Origin: Candidatus Gillettellia adelgis
GTDB lineage: Bacteria > Pseudomonadota > Gammaproteobacteria > Enterobacterales > Enterobacteriaceae
Assembly (NCBI GenBank): GCA_020541285.1
Contig: CP047043.1
Span: forward strand, 496,001 to 560,000
Reading direction: 5' to 3'
DNA: 64,000 nucleotides
Both the position numbers and the translations under genes were made by a program. Below the pieces are notes generated by a model. It was not told the origin of the DNA. It worked only from the letters and a program-made list of their open reading frames with translations, and did no database searches. Of this stretch, positions 35,407-46,586 are shown one piece after another; position 1 is the first letter of the stretch, and each line of letters opens with the position of its first letter.

Positions 35407-37387
35407 TGTTTCACTCCTCAATATATTATGTTTAGGAAAGCTTAAAGATTAAAGTATACGCTTTTTAATCTTCGATGATCAGTTTTTTATTTTAAATGCT
35501 CTTTGTTTTAGAGGCGCCGATTGATAGTGGATAATAGCATATTATGTTAATAACTTTAGGTGTGTAGTATAGTATGTCCAGGACGATCTTGGAATGATGT
35601 TTTAAAAATCTAGCTATAGTGAGCGGCACTGAGTTATTACTAGGCATAAGTCATTTATCGACAGGTAATCTCTTATATAATGCTTGTTCTATCATTTTTT
35701 TATTTTAGTAGTGGTCTGTTATGTATCAGAGAGTTCATACTCTACATGTGTTTTGCCTAAAATGTCTTTCAGTGAAAAATATAAATAGCTTTACTTAATG
35801 TTATCAGATCTAAAAAATTATTTATTATGCTTGTATGCTATATTTATACTGTATATTCATCATGATACCCTACCTAATTTGTTTAGTTAAACAGTATATT
35901 TATCTAACGTTTTTAGGTTATTTGAATAAAGGAGCTATCTGATACTAAAGGTATATTTAAAATATTTGAATCAGTTATCTGCTGATGTAATATGAATACA
36001 TCAGTTCTTACAATCATTAATATCAGTCGGTTAGTAGCCATCAATCACTAGATGCAAGACTTTATATTGTATAGCGCGAGAATACGTTACTATGTTTATC
36101 CTTTACTACTTAAAAAATTGCATCTAGAATAATGAGTAAGATATCTGATGATCGACACAAAAGGTAACACCTTAAAATAGCTATTATATTTATAATATGC
36201 AGTTTATTTAAAGATTGTAGTGGTAACACACGAAGAGTGTGTAACTTTGTTGTAATGGTAATGCTGGGTATTAAGATTATGTGAAGTCGTTATAACTAAT
36301 AAAATGACTGGTTAGACCACTTGAAACAAGTATGTGTTATGTAACATCTTTTATTAAAGAGCCTAACATAGTATTCGAGGTATCTAGAATTTTATAAATA
36401 TTTTATCTAACATCACTGATGCTGATGAATAACAATAGATCGTTGCTTAGCTGTCTAGTGTATAATAGAGCGGCTAATTAGTAGTGATTAGATGATGTCT
36501 TGCGACGCTAAACATACAGGTAACTAAAACATTTAGATCCTATATCTTTTATCCTTGTAACCATCAATGCATAATGACACAATAAAAGTATAATAGGTGT
36601 CACTCAGGAAAAACGAGTATCTAAATGGGTAAGGTGATAGACTCGTTTGGTTGTATTGCTGGATACAACAGTATGAATTGATAAGATATCCTTCTATGAT
36701 CAAGTCTAATAAATTAGTGCTTAAGAAATTTAAAAAAATGGATCGTGACGATAAGCAGTCACGTTTTATTAGGTCGCTATCAACTAAAAGTATTTCCTTG
36801 CGAGTAATTGCAAGTGCAGTGTACGTTATGCAGATAGTTCTTTATATCTGGCATGTAAGTAGATAACATTTGGTATGCATCAACTCATTAAGAATGATCT
36901 ATCTAATCTCTAGATCAGCATACGTTAAAGAATTAATAAATTTACGGTTTGCATTATACTCAAATAACTGTCGACACATGGCTTGTAAATTTTAAATGGC
37001 TATTTTAGGTATTTATCAAGATAGTAATGCACTGAAATATAATAATAAAGCTTAGTAAGTATATTAGTGATTGAGTGCTCATGAAATATAGTAGCTTTAT
37101 GTAGTCATGTTTCTTCTTTGTGCATATTTATACTATGAGTAGTTAATTTTGTTTCTTCCGATTAGTGTGTTTTGTATAGTCAATTATATGACTTTTATTA
37201 CAGGTAGAGTCAGTCAGTAATAAATCAGGTTCTAGATATAAGTATCAGTATGTGGTGGAGATAATTGCAACACCCTAATATATACTAATGTTGCTGTACA
37301 ACGGATACAAATAAAAGCATAAAATGCACATTACATTGATCAATAATATACAGTATCATACATAGATTGTATGATTTTGATTGAGCT
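35407..37387. other. Divergent rpsT-ribF intergenic region
   Basis: Nearly 2 kb between divergent genes that in E. coli are separated by only a few hundred base pairs. The left arm of a long inverted repeat is at 36941-37160. A 71-codon open frame at 36651-36866 resembles nothing I know. The extra length could be an eroded gene (murJ lies here in some gammaproteobacteria) but I could not read one. Confidence 0.5.
36941..37160. repeat. Inverted repeat flanking ribF, left arm
   Basis: The reverse complement of this segment recurs at 38411-38640. The core, 37061-37100, is a perfect 40-bp match to 38476-38515 in inverted orientation. Outside the core the arms remain alignable with scattered substitutions and small indels, roughly four in five bases agreeing by eye. 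ribF lies between the arms. Confidence 0.93.
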
Positions 37388-38338
37388 ATGCAGCTGATTC
37401 GCGGAATTCATAATCTTCATACGCACCATCATGGTTGCGTGCTTACTATTGGTAATTTTGACGGTGTACATCAAGGTCATCAGGAGGTACTCAAGAAACT
37501 AAAAAAAGTAGGACGATCGCTGGATCTACCTACCATGGTCATGATCTTTGAGCCACAGCCGTTAGAAGTATTTAAAACACATCAGGTACCGGCGCGTCTG
37601 ATGTGCTTACGTGATAAGGTCAAATATCTAGTTAAAGCTGAAATAGACTATCTATTGTGCGTGAAGTTTGATGCAGGTTTTGCAGCTAATACTGCACAAG
37701 CATTCATAAATGAATTACTCGTTAAAAAACTTGGCATTAAATTATTAATAGTGGGAGATGATTTTCACTTTGGTGCGGGTCACCAAGGTGACTTTGCATT
37801 GTTACAGCAGGCTGGGGAAGAATATGGATTTCAAGTGATTAGCATTACTACCATTTGTGCAAGTGGTTTGCGTGTTAGTAGCACTGCTATACGTTATGCG
37901 TTGAATAGTGACGATCTTCTTTTGGCAGGAAGTTTGCTAGGTCATCCATATAGTATATCTGGCCGTGTAGTTCATGGCAATGCACTAGGACGCACTATTG
38001 GTTTTCCTACTGCTAATCTTCCACTGAAAGGTCTTGTATCACCTGTGAAAGGTGTCTATGCAGTGGATGTATATGGCGTACAGCCTAATCCACTCCCAGG
38101 CGTGGCTAATATCGGTACGCGTCCGACACTTTCTGGTGTCTGCCAGCAACTGGAGGTACATTTACTAGATGTTACTATGGATCTGTATGGAAACCATATT
38201 GATGTTGTGTTTCAGAGAAAATTGCGTAATGAAAAACGTTTTATTTCTCTGGATGCACTAAAAAAGCAAATCGCTGATGATATAGTAATGGTGCGCCAGT
38301 TCTTAGCGTTAAAACATAGTTCGCATTGCTTACTATAA
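37388..38338 (+). CDS. ribF: Bifunctional riboflavin kinase/FAD synthetase
   Basis: Phosphorylates riboflavin to FMN and adenylates FMN to FAD. It is 316 aa (E. coli 313). The N-terminal nucleotidyltransferase domain has GNFDGVHQGHQ (about residues 23-33) and the ISSTAIR-type motif as VSSTAIRYAL; the C-terminal flavokinase domain has GRVVHGNALGRTIGFPTAN and the later GVANIGTRPT. The ribosome site is weak. Normally it is followed closely by ileS; here a 1-kb insertion separates them, carrying one arm of the inverted repeat. The other arm lies upstream. Confidence 0.97.
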   Translation: MQLIRGIHNLHTHHHGCVLTIGNFDGVHQGHQEVLKKLKKVGRSLDLPTMVMIFEPQPLEVFKTHQVPARLMCLRDKVKYLVKAEIDYLLCVKFDAGFAANTAQAFINELLVKKLGIKLLIVGDDFHFGAGHQGDFALLQQAGEEYGFQVISITTICASGLRVSSTAIRYALNSDDLLLAGSLLGHPYSISGRVVHGNALGRTIGFPTANLPLKGLVSPVKGVYAVDVYGVQPNPLPGVANIGTRPTLSGVCQQLEVHLLDVTMDLYGNHIDVVFQRKLRNEKRFISLDALKKQIADDIVMVRQFLALKHSSHCLL

Positions 38339-39373
38339 AAATATATCTAGTTATTGAAATACTTCTTGCATTAGACAGCTCAATTTATGGTCATGAAAGT
38401 TCATTTATTACTGGGACAAGCAATAAATCAACTACTCATAGTATAAATATTCAAAAAAGAAGAAACATACCTAGTATAAAGCTACTATATTTCATGAGCA
38501 CTCAATCACTAATATTCTTAATAAGGTTTTTATTATTACATTTCAGTGTGTTGCTATCTTGATAACAACGGAAACAATAGCCACTTAAAAATTATAAATC
38601 CATATATTGATAGTTATTTGAGTGTAGTGAAAACCATACAGCTTATCTATTCTCTAGAGCATAAGCTTTTTCTAACTACGCAACTCTTATTTAAATATGA
38701 ATAAATGATAAGTGTTAGTCATGCATTCTGTGCATGATTCAAAGTTTACAATGCACGGAGCGTTAATTATAAAAAGTATTTTCTTATATATACATAAAAG
38801 ATAGATACTTCTCAAAATCTGCAAAAAGTTACAAATGTTCCAAGAATGACGAATTTACATGTTATTAACACTATTCATTCGTCACACTGAGTAAGACTGG
38901 TATTTGGTTAAATGCTTAATAAAAAAATGCTTAGAACAATAACCACTAGAATTATCTTTACCGATCTAAAACCTTATCAGCAGTTTTGTGTGCATAATAT
39001 ATCTAACACAGTCATCTAAAATATGACATACATTAATAATGATAATCTAGTCCATTGTATCACAAGTAAGATAACTTATTTGATCGTACATAGAATGTAA
39101 ACTATATTTTGATAAACTTAATGATACAGTTAAAAACTGTGGATGGGCGGGTGATAGTGGTGAACAATAAAACAAACAATCATTATTGCTGCGCCGTAAC
39201 ATAGGTGTCCTGTCAAGACAGAGGCCATTGATTTTACAATACTTTTAGTATTCGTGGGTATGTTTTCGTACAAGATCAATGATGACTTCCAGATAATAAG
39301 ATATCACTTTGAGCTCATGAAGTACAATTTGAAATATCATTAGCAAATCGTTGAAAACGGAAATAAAAATCTT
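38339..39373. other. ribF-ileS spacer, about 1 kb
   Basis: E. coli has only a few tens of bases here. The right arm of the inverted repeat takes 38411-38640; the rest has no gene. A 78-codon open frame overlapping the end of ribF (38326-38562) lies largely in the repeat and is not credible as a gene. Confidence 0.6.
38411..38640. repeat. Inverted repeat flanking ribF, right arm
   Basis: Reverse-complement partner of 36941-37160, with the 40-bp identical core at 38476-38515. The arm starts about 70 bp after the ribF stop and lies wholly within the abnormally long ribF-ileS spacer. The distance between the two cores is 1375 bp, so recombination between them would invert ribF. Confidence 0.93.
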
Positions 39374-42190
39374 ATGAGTGATTACAAGAATACCCTGAAT
39401 TTACCGAAAACAAGGTTCCCGATGCGCGGAAATCTGGTACAACGTGAGCCTAGTATACTGAAACGTTGGTACGCACAAGATTTATACGGGATGATTCGTG
39501 CTGCTAAACAAGGGAAAAAAACTTTTATTTTGCATGATGGACCACCATATGCGAACGGTAGTATTCACATTGGTCACTCAGTTAATAAAATTCTTAAAGA
39601 TATTATTATCAAATCGAAAGGATTAGCTGGTTTTGATGCACCATATATCCCAGGATGGGATTGCCACGGCTTGCCTATTGAATTAAAAGTTGAACAGTTG
39701 TATGGAAAACCGGGCGAGACACTGAGTGCGTCCGAGTTCCGACAAAAATGCCGTGAATATGCCGATGAACAGGTTAAATTGCAAAAGCAAGAGTTTATTC
39801 GCCTAGGTGTTCTGGGTGATTGGGGACATTCATACCTAACAATGGACTTTAAAGCTGAAGCTAATATTATTTGTGCATTAAGTCAAATTATTAAAAATGG
39901 CCATTTACTCAAAGGTGAAAAACCAGTTCACTGGTGCACTGATTGTTGCTCCTCGCTAGCAGAAGCGGAGTTAGAATATTACGAAAAAACATCTCCTTCA
40001 ATTGATATTATGTTTCGCGCTGTTGATGCTGATGTAGCTGCAGCTAAGTTTGGTGTCAAAAATTTTATTGGGTCTCTCTCAATGGTCATCTGGACTACTA
40101 CTCCATGGACATTACCTGCGAACCGTGCTATCTCATTACACCCTAATTTTAATTACCAACTGGTACAAGTTGATCACCAGTGTTTTATTATAGGGAGTGA
40201 GTTTGTAGAAGATGCCATGAAACGTGTTAACATTACTAAATGGATCGTTCTAGGTAACTGCAAAGGCAGAGATTTATTGTGGCTACGTTTTCGACATCCG
40301 TTTATGGGATTTGATATATCAGTGATTCTCAGTGCTCATATAACATTAGGTATGGGGACCGGTGCAGTGCATATTGCTGGTGGACACGGCCCGGAGGATT
40401 TTGTAATTAGCCAAAAATATAAATTGGAAATTATTAATCTTGTAGGGCCAGATGGTTGCTATCTAATAGGCACTCATCCGATATTAGATGGAAAATTTGT
40501 ATTTCAGGCTAATGAGCTGATCATAGATCTTTTGCGTGCGTCAGGTGCCTTGTTGTATGGAGATAAAATAGTACACAATTATCCATGTTGCTGGCGTCAT
40601 AAAACGCCGATTATCTTCCGGGCTACTCCACAATGGTTTATTAGTATGGATCAAAAAGTTCTACGCGCTCAGTTGTTAAAAGAGATTAAAAGCGTGCGTT
40701 GGATCCCGGCCTGGGGACTGGAGCGTATTGAAACTATGGTAGCTAATCGCCCAGACTGGTGTATTTCGCGTCAACGCACTTGGGGTGTGCCGTTGTCATT
40801 GTGGGTGCATAAAGATACAGGACAGTTACATCCGCGTACTGTAGAGTTAATGCAGGCAGTAGCTAAAAAAGTTGAACGTAGTGGTATTCAGGCTTGGTGG
40901 GATTTAGATTCCGCTGATTTCTTGGGAGATGACGCTGATAATTACTTGAAAGTATTAGATACCTTAGATGTCTGGTTTGATTCTGGTGTAACACATACTT
41001 TAATGGTTAAAGAGCATCCTGCATTCCATAGTGCTATTGCTGATGTGTATTTAGAAGGTACTGATCAATATCGGGGCTGGTTTATGTCATCTCTGATAAT
41101 TTCCATGTCAATACTAGGAACAGCCCCTTACAGGGACGTGCTGACTCATGGGTTTACTGTTGATCATCAAGGACGCAAGATGTCTAAATCAATTGGCAAC
41201 ATCATCAGTCCGCAAGGGGTGATAAATAGGCTAGGCGGTGATATTTTGCGTTTTTGGGTAGCTTCTACTAATTATACCAGCGAAATCGCAGTATCTGATG
41301 CAATTTTGCAGCACGCTGCTGATTCTTACCGTCGCATACGTAATACTGTGCGTTTTTTATTGGCTAATTTAACCGGGTTTGAGCCTAGCATGGACTGTGT
41401 AGTACCGGAAAAAATGATAGTGTTAGATCGCTGGGTTGTAGGTCGTGCGTTGTCAACACAAGAGGATATTATACAGGCCTATGCGAACTATAATTTTCAT
41501 GAAGTCATACAATGTTTGATGAAGTTTTGCTCGGTTGAGCTGGGATCCTTCTATTTAGATATTATTAAAGATCGGCAGTACACCGCTAAAAGTGATAGCA
41601 TCGCCCGTCGCAGCTGCCAGACTGCTTTATTTTATATTGCAGAGGCAATAGTCCGATGGATATCACCGATTATGTCGTTTACTGCAGATGAAATCTGGAA
41701 TTTTTTACCAGGTAAGCGCTCGCAGTATGTGTTTACTGAAGAGTGGTATCAGAACTTATTTAGTCTAGCGGAAGATGAAAATATGAATAATACTTTCTGG
41801 GCTGAGATGATACAGGTACGTAAAGCAGTAAATAAGGTACTGGAAAAAGCGCGTGCTAATAAACGCCTTGGAAGTTCGCTTGAGGCGGCAGTGATTTTGT
41901 ACGCCGACAATATATTATTAGAACGACTGACAAGCCTACAACACGAACTACGTTTTGTACTATTAACTTCCGCTGCGTACGTTGCACCATTATCTGAAGC
42001 TCCAGTGCATGCTCAGGCGACGGAATTCTTGGATAGGTTAAGAATTACCTTGCATGCTGCAAAAGGTGAAAAGTGTTTGCGTTGCTGGCACTATACCACC
42101 GATATTGGCTTAGTCGGTAAATATACAGATATATGCAATCGCTGTATGACAAATCTAGTTGGAGAGGGTGAAAAGCGTCATTATGTCTGA
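39374..42190 (+). CDS. ileS: Isoleucyl-tRNA synthetase
   Basis: Charges tRNA-Ile and edits misactivated valine. It is 938 aa, exactly as E. coli and colinear. HIGH is at 65-68, KMSKS at 602-606 and a C-terminal zinc site in [12 protein letters not shown]...CNRC. The CP1 editing domain keeps the Thr-rich [11 protein letters not shown], His333 and Asp342, but the usually invariant THR and PRO of HTAPGHG have become I334 and G336. In the synthetic domain GSDQHRGWF reads GTDQYRGWF, with Tyr566 for His. It overlaps lspA by 8 bases. Confidence 0.98.
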   Translation: MSDYKNTLNLPKTRFPMRGNLVQREPSILKRWYAQDLYGMIRAAKQGKKTFILHDGPPYANGSIHIGHSVNKILKDIIIKSKGLAGFDAPYIPGWDCHGLPIELKVEQLYGKPGETLSASEFRQKCREYADEQVKLQKQEFIRLGVLGDWGHSYLTMDFKAEANIICALSQIIKNGHLLKGEKPVHWCTDCCSSLAEAELEYYEKTSPSIDIMFRAVDADVAAAKFGVKNFIGSLSMVIWTTTPWTLPANRAISLHPNFNYQLVQVDHQCFIIGSEFVEDAMKRVNITKWIVLGNCKGRDLLWLRFRHPFMGFDISVILSAHITLGMGTGAVHIAGGHGPEDFVISQKYKLEIINLVGPDGCYLIGTHPILDGKFVFQANELIIDLLRASGALLYGDKIVHNYPCCWRHKTPIIFRATPQWFISMDQKVLRAQLLKEIKSVRWIPAWGLERIETMVANRPDWCISRQRTWGVPLSLWVHKDTGQLHPRTVELMQAVAKKVERSGIQAWWDLDSADFLGDDADNYLKVLDTLDVWFDSGVTHTLMVKEHPAFHSAIADVYLEGTDQYRGWFMSSLIISMSILGTAPYRDVLTHGFTVDHQGRKMSKSIGNIISPQGVINRLGGDILRFWVASTNYTSEIAVSDAILQHAADSYRRIRNTVRFLLANLTGFEPSMDCVVPEKMIVLDRWVVGRALSTQEDIIQAYANYNFHEVIQCLMKFCSVELGSFYLDIIKDRQYTAKSDSIARRSCQTALFYIAEAIVRWISPIMSFTADEIWNFLPGKRSQYVFTEEWYQNLFSLAEDENMNNTFWAEMIQVRKAVNKVLEKARANKRLGSSLEAAVILYADNILLERLTSLQHELRFVLLTSAAYVAPLSEAPVHAQATEFLDRLRITLHAAKGEKCLRCWHYTTDIGLVGKYTDICNRCMTNLVGEGEKRHYV

Positions 42191-42671
42191 GGCAGAATAC
42201 TTGATAAGTCAACGAATCAATTCAACTGGCTTGCGATGGCTGTGGTTAGTAGTAGTAGTGTTGATCTTGGATTGTTCTAGTAAGCAGTGGGTGATTAGCC
42301 ACTTTGTATTGGGTCAATCGGAACCCTTAATGCCATGGTGTAGTTTATATTATGCCCGTAATGATGGTGCTGCATTTAGTCTTTTAGCTGGGCATAACGG
42401 CTGGCAGCGCTGGTTTTTTGTGGGTGTAACTATCGTGATTGTTTTAGAGTTGCTGATGCTTATGTACCATAGCAGTGCGAAAAAAAAGCTAATCAATATT
42501 GCGCATGCTTTTATGATTGGTGGTGCGCTTGGTAACTTGTTTGATCGTATATGGTATGGTTTTGTAGTGGACTTTATCGATTTTTCTATCGGTAATTGGC
42601 ACTATCCGACCTTCAATCTAGCGGATAGCTTTATTTGCATAGGTGTATCGATGCTCTTATTATGCTCATAA
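42183..42671 (+). CDS. lspA: Prolipoprotein signal peptidase (LspA)
   Basis: Inner-membrane aspartyl protease that removes the signal peptide from diacylglyceryl-prolipoproteins; dolP in this window encodes one substrate. I start it at ATG 42183, which overlaps the end of ileS; the frame opens 8 codons earlier with TTG. It is 162 aa (E. coli 164). Four membrane segments are visible, with the catalytic aspartates in [18 protein letters not shown] and NLADSF. The C terminus stops at SMLLLCS, shorter than the usual cytoplasmic tail. fkpB, the next gene in E. coli, is a relic. Confidence 0.96.
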   Translation: MSEAEYLISQRINSTGLRWLWLVVVVLILDCSSKQWVISHFVLGQSEPLMPWCSLYYARNDGAAFSLLAGHNGWQRWFFVGVTIVIVLELLMLMYHSSAKKKLINIAHAFMIGGALGNLFDRIWYGFVVDFIDFSIGNWHYPTFNLADSFICIGVSMLLLCS

Positions 42672-43358
42672 TGCTTTTATAATCAGAGTATATATGGGTA
42701 GTTTGTAATCTTAGTGATTAATTATTATGAAATTTTATGAGATTAATAAATATTATGCCTCAGTATTTTGCCCGGTTTTAGCGTTAGAGTTTTTAAAATT
42801 AGTGAACACTGATGTAGTATGCCATCACGATCTTTCTGCAATCTTAGGATAAGAAATATAGCCAGCTTCCACTGGCTAAAAAAAGTAACTATAAAAATAC
42901 AGGTGATTAGTAATAAATTATCCGGTTGTCATTGAAGATGTACTATTATTATATTTATGCGGTGGCTATAAATCACTCACTCTGCAACTCGACTAGTATC
43001 ATCGGAAAATTTACCTTCTTCTTTTACATAAAGTGGTTTAGTTTTGCATATATAAAAATAATTATTTGGTGCGTATACAGATAATATAAGTACTTAACTT
43101 TACTGTTGTAATGAGTATTAAGAATAGAAGAACAGAATTTAATTAGTTCTTTTAATTGTGCATTTTCTCACAGAACAGTATTTATGAAATAGATGTTTTA
43201 TATTATTAATACCATTAGTAGTCGTACAACATCTAGATTAGAACATACAGTGCAGTATTGGAATACTTGAATATAATGAATATTAAATATTATTGACAGG
43301 TTATTCAGTGACCTTTAAGACTGCAGTACTAGCGATAACTCTAAGAAGTAGGAGTAGA
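42672..43358. other. lspA-ispH interval
   Basis: 687 bp without an intact gene, occupied mainly by the fkpB relic. A small hairpin AGCCAG/CTGGCT at about 42861-42880 is followed by an A-run on the plus strand, so it is not a terminator in either direction. Confidence 0.6.
42937..43355 (+). pseudogene. fkpB: fkpB relic (FKBP-type peptidyl-prolyl isomerase)
   Basis: E. coli has fkpB between lspA and ispH, ending just before ispH. Here DVLLLY (from 42937) aligns with AVLVHF; CNSTSIIGKFTFF (42983-43021) with AESTRNNGKPALF; and [17 protein letters not shown] just before ispH with PLAGQTVHFDIEVLEID. Stops and frame changes separate these blocks, so no isomerase can be made. The last block explains why the ispH frame appears open 22 codons too far upstream. 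This is one of the clearest dead genes in the window. Confidence 0.85.
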
Positions 43359-44315
43359 ATGAAAATATTACTCGCTAACCCACGCGGTTTTTGCGCTGGA
43401 GTTGATCGTGCGATTAGCATCGTTGAGCGTGCTTTAGAACTTTATGGTAAACCAATCTATGTGCGACATGAAGTGGTTCACAATCGTTATGTAGTTGACA
43501 GTCTACGCAACCGTGGCGCGGTGTTTATTGAGGAGATATCTTCAGTACCAGACCGATCTATTCTTATTTTTTCGGCACACGGAGTATCTCAATCTGTACG
43601 TGCTGAAGCAAGATGCAAGAATTTAACCGTCCTTTTTGACGCTACGTGTCCGCTAGTAACCAAGGTGCATATGGAGGTTGCTCGTGCTAGTCGCCGTGGT
43701 ATTGAGGCTATATTAATTGGCCATGCAGGCCACCCAGAAGTAGAAGGTACTATGGGCCAGTATAGTAATCCACACGGTAGAATATACTTAGTAGAATCCG
43801 TAGAAGATGTGTGGAAAGTGCGGGTGAAAAATGAAAATAAGTTATGTTTTATGACTCAGACGACGCTGTCAATAGATGATACCTTAGACGTGATTAATGC
43901 GCTACGTCATCGCTTTCCTAATATCACTGGTCCGCGCAAGAATGATATTTGTTACGCTACTACTAATCGTCAAGAAGCTGTGCGCAATCTAGTTAATAAT
44001 ACAGATATAGTGTTGGTAGTGGGATCACAAAATTCCTCGAATTCTAAGCGTCTTGCAGAACTGGCTCAACGCTCTGGCAATCCCGCTTATCTGATTGATT
44101 CTGCGAGAGATATTAAAAAATGTTGGTTAAAAAAAGTACGTAATATTGGTGTTACTGCCGGTGCTTCTGCACCTGAGGTGTTGGTGCGACAAGTAATTAG
44201 TCATCTAAAAACACTAGGTGCTATAGAAGAAGTGCATGAAACTAGAGGTTATAAAGAAAACATTGTATTTAACATGCCCAAAAATCTCCGTCTAGATGTC
44301 AGGCAATGTAATTAA
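43359..44315 (+). CDS. ispH: 4-hydroxy-3-methylbut-2-enyl diphosphate reductase
   Basis: Last step of the MEP isoprenoid pathway, reducing HMBPP to IPP and DMAPP with a [4Fe-4S] cluster. ATG 43359 ([20 protein letters not shown]) follows an AGGAG site and matches the E. coli start; the frame upstream of it is fkpB relic. It has 318 aa (E. coli 316). The three cluster cysteines are C12, C97 and C198. One residue is inserted before DATCP. The ligand motifs [15 protein letters not shown] and [11 protein letters not shown] are intact. Confidence 0.98.
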   Translation: MKILLANPRGFCAGVDRAISIVERALELYGKPIYVRHEVVHNRYVVDSLRNRGAVFIEEISSVPDRSILIFSAHGVSQSVRAEARCKNLTVLFDATCPLVTKVHMEVARASRRGIEAILIGHAGHPEVEGTMGQYSNPHGRIYLVESVEDVWKVRVKNENKLCFMTQTTLSIDDTLDVINALRHRFPNITGPRKNDICYATTNRQEAVRNLVNNTDIVLVVGSQNSSNSKRLAELAQRSGNPAYLIDSARDIKKCWLKKVRNIGVTAGASAPEVLVRQVISHLKTLGAIEEVHETRGYKENIVFNMPKNLRLDVRQCN

Positions 44316-45770
44316 ATTAATGAATTTTCTATAACATTCATATTTCTTTAGAGTAAGAACAATTTATTAATATGCATCTAAATACTATTATTAGTGTTGT
44401 AGACATAGTTACTGTAAGATGATACCTATAATTATAAAAGATGTTTATGAAGGAATGATGTTATATGATGAATGATAGAATTTTGCTTGTTTTCCAGTAA
44501 CAGTCAGGGCGAAAGCGCTGTTATTGTAAATGCTATAATGGGGAGAGAAGCTCAGTATATTGTAGTTATTATACTAACTTTAAACTTAGTATGTGTGGTG
44601 ATTATAAACAGTCTTATTTTACGACATCCGCTATATATCAGTGTATTAACAAGAATTAAAAAAGTTTAAGATTAAAGTAGGCACTTCGATAGTTCTTGAG
44701 TATGAGAGAGAGTTTATAGAACATATCGATTCTTCAGGAGAATTTTGTGATAATGATATACAGCATTGTTACATAAATTAACAAATAGTAAGTATACGTT
44801 ATACTGTATCGTATGTAACCCAGTAGCTTTACCGTGAAGGTTAACTGGAACGATCACGCTATCTACCATATAAACATAATAAAAAATGCTATAGTTATAA
44901 TACAGTCCATAAGGTAGCTAAGACGCTTAATTTTCTGGAACATTAATACTATTTACCCGACACAGCTAATATCATTACATATTTAAAAAAATGCGTAGTG
45001 AAGAAATTTAGATATCAGAAGTTTTGAGCATTCATACGTGTTTACACATCCTAGTATAGGAAATATAAGACATATAGTCAATACTATAATTTACAAATTT
45101 AATTTAAACAACTATTAATTATTGTGCTTCTTGATGCAAGAGACAGTCATCCTTGATCATATAAATAACATAGATAGTTCTTTATGATACATGAGATTAT
45201 CATATAGCGTGTAGTTATGTGCGCTCAGTCATTTGATAAATTTTTGGTTCATCTTATAAATAGCTAATATTCTTAGGTCCTAATAAAGCTTTATAATAGA
45301 AAATACTGCTAATTTTAATCGATTACTACGAAACAATAAATGTTGGAAGCCATATTTACAGTCTAGGTGTATAACTTTTTATATAACTAGTGATTCATGG
45401 ACATTATCATAAACTAGACGTTTATATTATATTGCCATAGGATTAAATCTAACTCTGTGAAATGCAAACAGGTTTAATGATATGCCATAAATTTCAAGAT
45501 ATGTAAATAAGATATTGCAAGAATTTTATTTCTAGATTTTTAGGTATTTGACTATCGCTTCAAGTATTGTAGTCTCATGATATGATCAATCTTCTGGACG
45601 CATAAAGTAAAATGGATGATTTCTATTAATTAATGTATATAGAATGAGGCTTAAAAGCATGCATCGATGTTAGATAGATGCGTTTATTTTATAAGCCTAG
45701 TAAGATAAGTCTCTCGGGATATAACTAATAATCTAGATTGCTGATCAAGCATCTTAATGAAAGAGAAAAC
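44316..45770. other. ispH-dapB interval
   Basis: 1.45 kb without an intact gene; E. coli has rihC here. A 65-codon open frame at 44472-44669 starts about where rihC would, and GESAVIVNAI is faintly like IDDAVAIAAA of RihC, but that is too little to call. An ATGAAT/ATTCAT hairpin followed by T-rich sequence (44320-44350) may end the ispH transcript. Confidence 0.45.
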
Positions 45771-46586
45771 ATGAGAAATTCACATCTCCGTTTAGCAATT
45801 ACAGGTGCTAGTGGCCGTATGGGGCGGCAACTAATTCGCGCAGTACAACAGTCAGAGAACGTGGTGCTGGGGGCGGCTTTATTGCGCCCGGGTTCTACTC
45901 TAATGGGACTTGATTCTGGTGAAGTTGCAGGTATTGGTAGAATAAATATTCCTCTAAGTGATAACTTAGATCAAGTAATAGATGATTTTGACGTTTTAAT
46001 TGATTTTACTTGTCCATCTAGTACCTTGACATATTTAGATCACTGTGTAGAAAAAAGAAAGTCGATAGTCATTGGTACTACGGGTTTTAATGATGATAAC
46101 AAACAAATCATCTTCGATATGGCAGAACACATCGGAATTGTATTTTCCGCTAACTTTAGTGTTGGTGGTAATTTAGTACTAAAATTATTGGAGCAGGCCG
46201 CCCAGGTAATGGGTGATTCTAGTGATATTGAAATTTTTGAGATTCATCATCGTCATAAAGTAGATGCCCCTTCAGGTACTGCATTGACCATGGGAAAAAC
46301 AATCGCTGCTGTACTGGGGCTCGACCTAAAAGATTGTGCAGTTTATGCACGTGAAGGCTATACTGGTGTACGCCATGCCAAGAGTATTGGCTTCGCTAGT
46401 CTTCGTGGTGGGGATATTATTGGTGATCATAGTGCAATATTTTTTGATATTGGCGAACGGGTTGAAATTACTCATAAAGTCTCTAGCCGTATGACTTTTG
46501 CTAGCGGTGCTGTGCTAGCAGCGTCTTGGTTGTATAAGCGTAAAAAAGGGTTATTTAACATGCGAGATGTATTGAATATTAACTAA
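45771..46586 (+). CDS. dapB: 4-hydroxy-tetrahydrodipicolinate reductase
   Basis: NAD(P)H-dependent step of the diaminopimelate/lysine pathway, feeding peptidoglycan and lysine synthesis. The start at ATG 45771 ([18 protein letters not shown]) fits the E. coli N terminus; the frame is open 11 codons further. It has 271 aa (E. coli 273). The Rossmann motif GASGRMGR, the IGTTGF loop and the active-site [13 protein letters not shown] are intact. The carAB genes that follow it in E. coli are not present as intact genes. Confidence 0.97.
   Translation: MRNSHLRLAITGASGRMGRQLIRAVQQSENVVLGAALLRPGSTLMGLDSGEVAGIGRINIPLSDNLDQVIDDFDVLIDFTCPSSTLTYLDHCVEKRKSIVIGTTGFNDDNKQIIFDMAEHIGIVFSANFSVGGNLVLKLLEQAAQVMGDSSDIEIFEIHHRHKVDAPSGTALTMGKTIAAVLGLDLKDCAVYAREGYTGVRHAKSIGFASLRGGDIIGDHSAIFFDIGERVEITHKVSSRMTFASGAVLAASWLYKRKKGLFNMRDVLNIN

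Noticed and set aside
36651-36866. 71-codon open frame between rpsT and ribF
   Set aside because: No resemblance to any family I know, no ribosome site, and ORFs of this length are expected by chance in several kilobases of decayed DNA.
38326-38562. 78-codon open frame overlapping the ribF end
   Set aside because: It lies largely inside the right arm of the inverted repeat, lacks a ribosome site and has random hydrophobic composition.
43293-43321. TTGACA-like promoter before ispH
   Set aside because: The -35 match has no acceptable -10 at proper spacing, and the sequence is explained as the fkpB coding relic.
44472-44669. 65-codon open frame, possible start of a rihC relic
   Set aside because: It is in the syntenic place of rihC and aligns without gaps over about 25 residues, but identities are few; not enough to claim.
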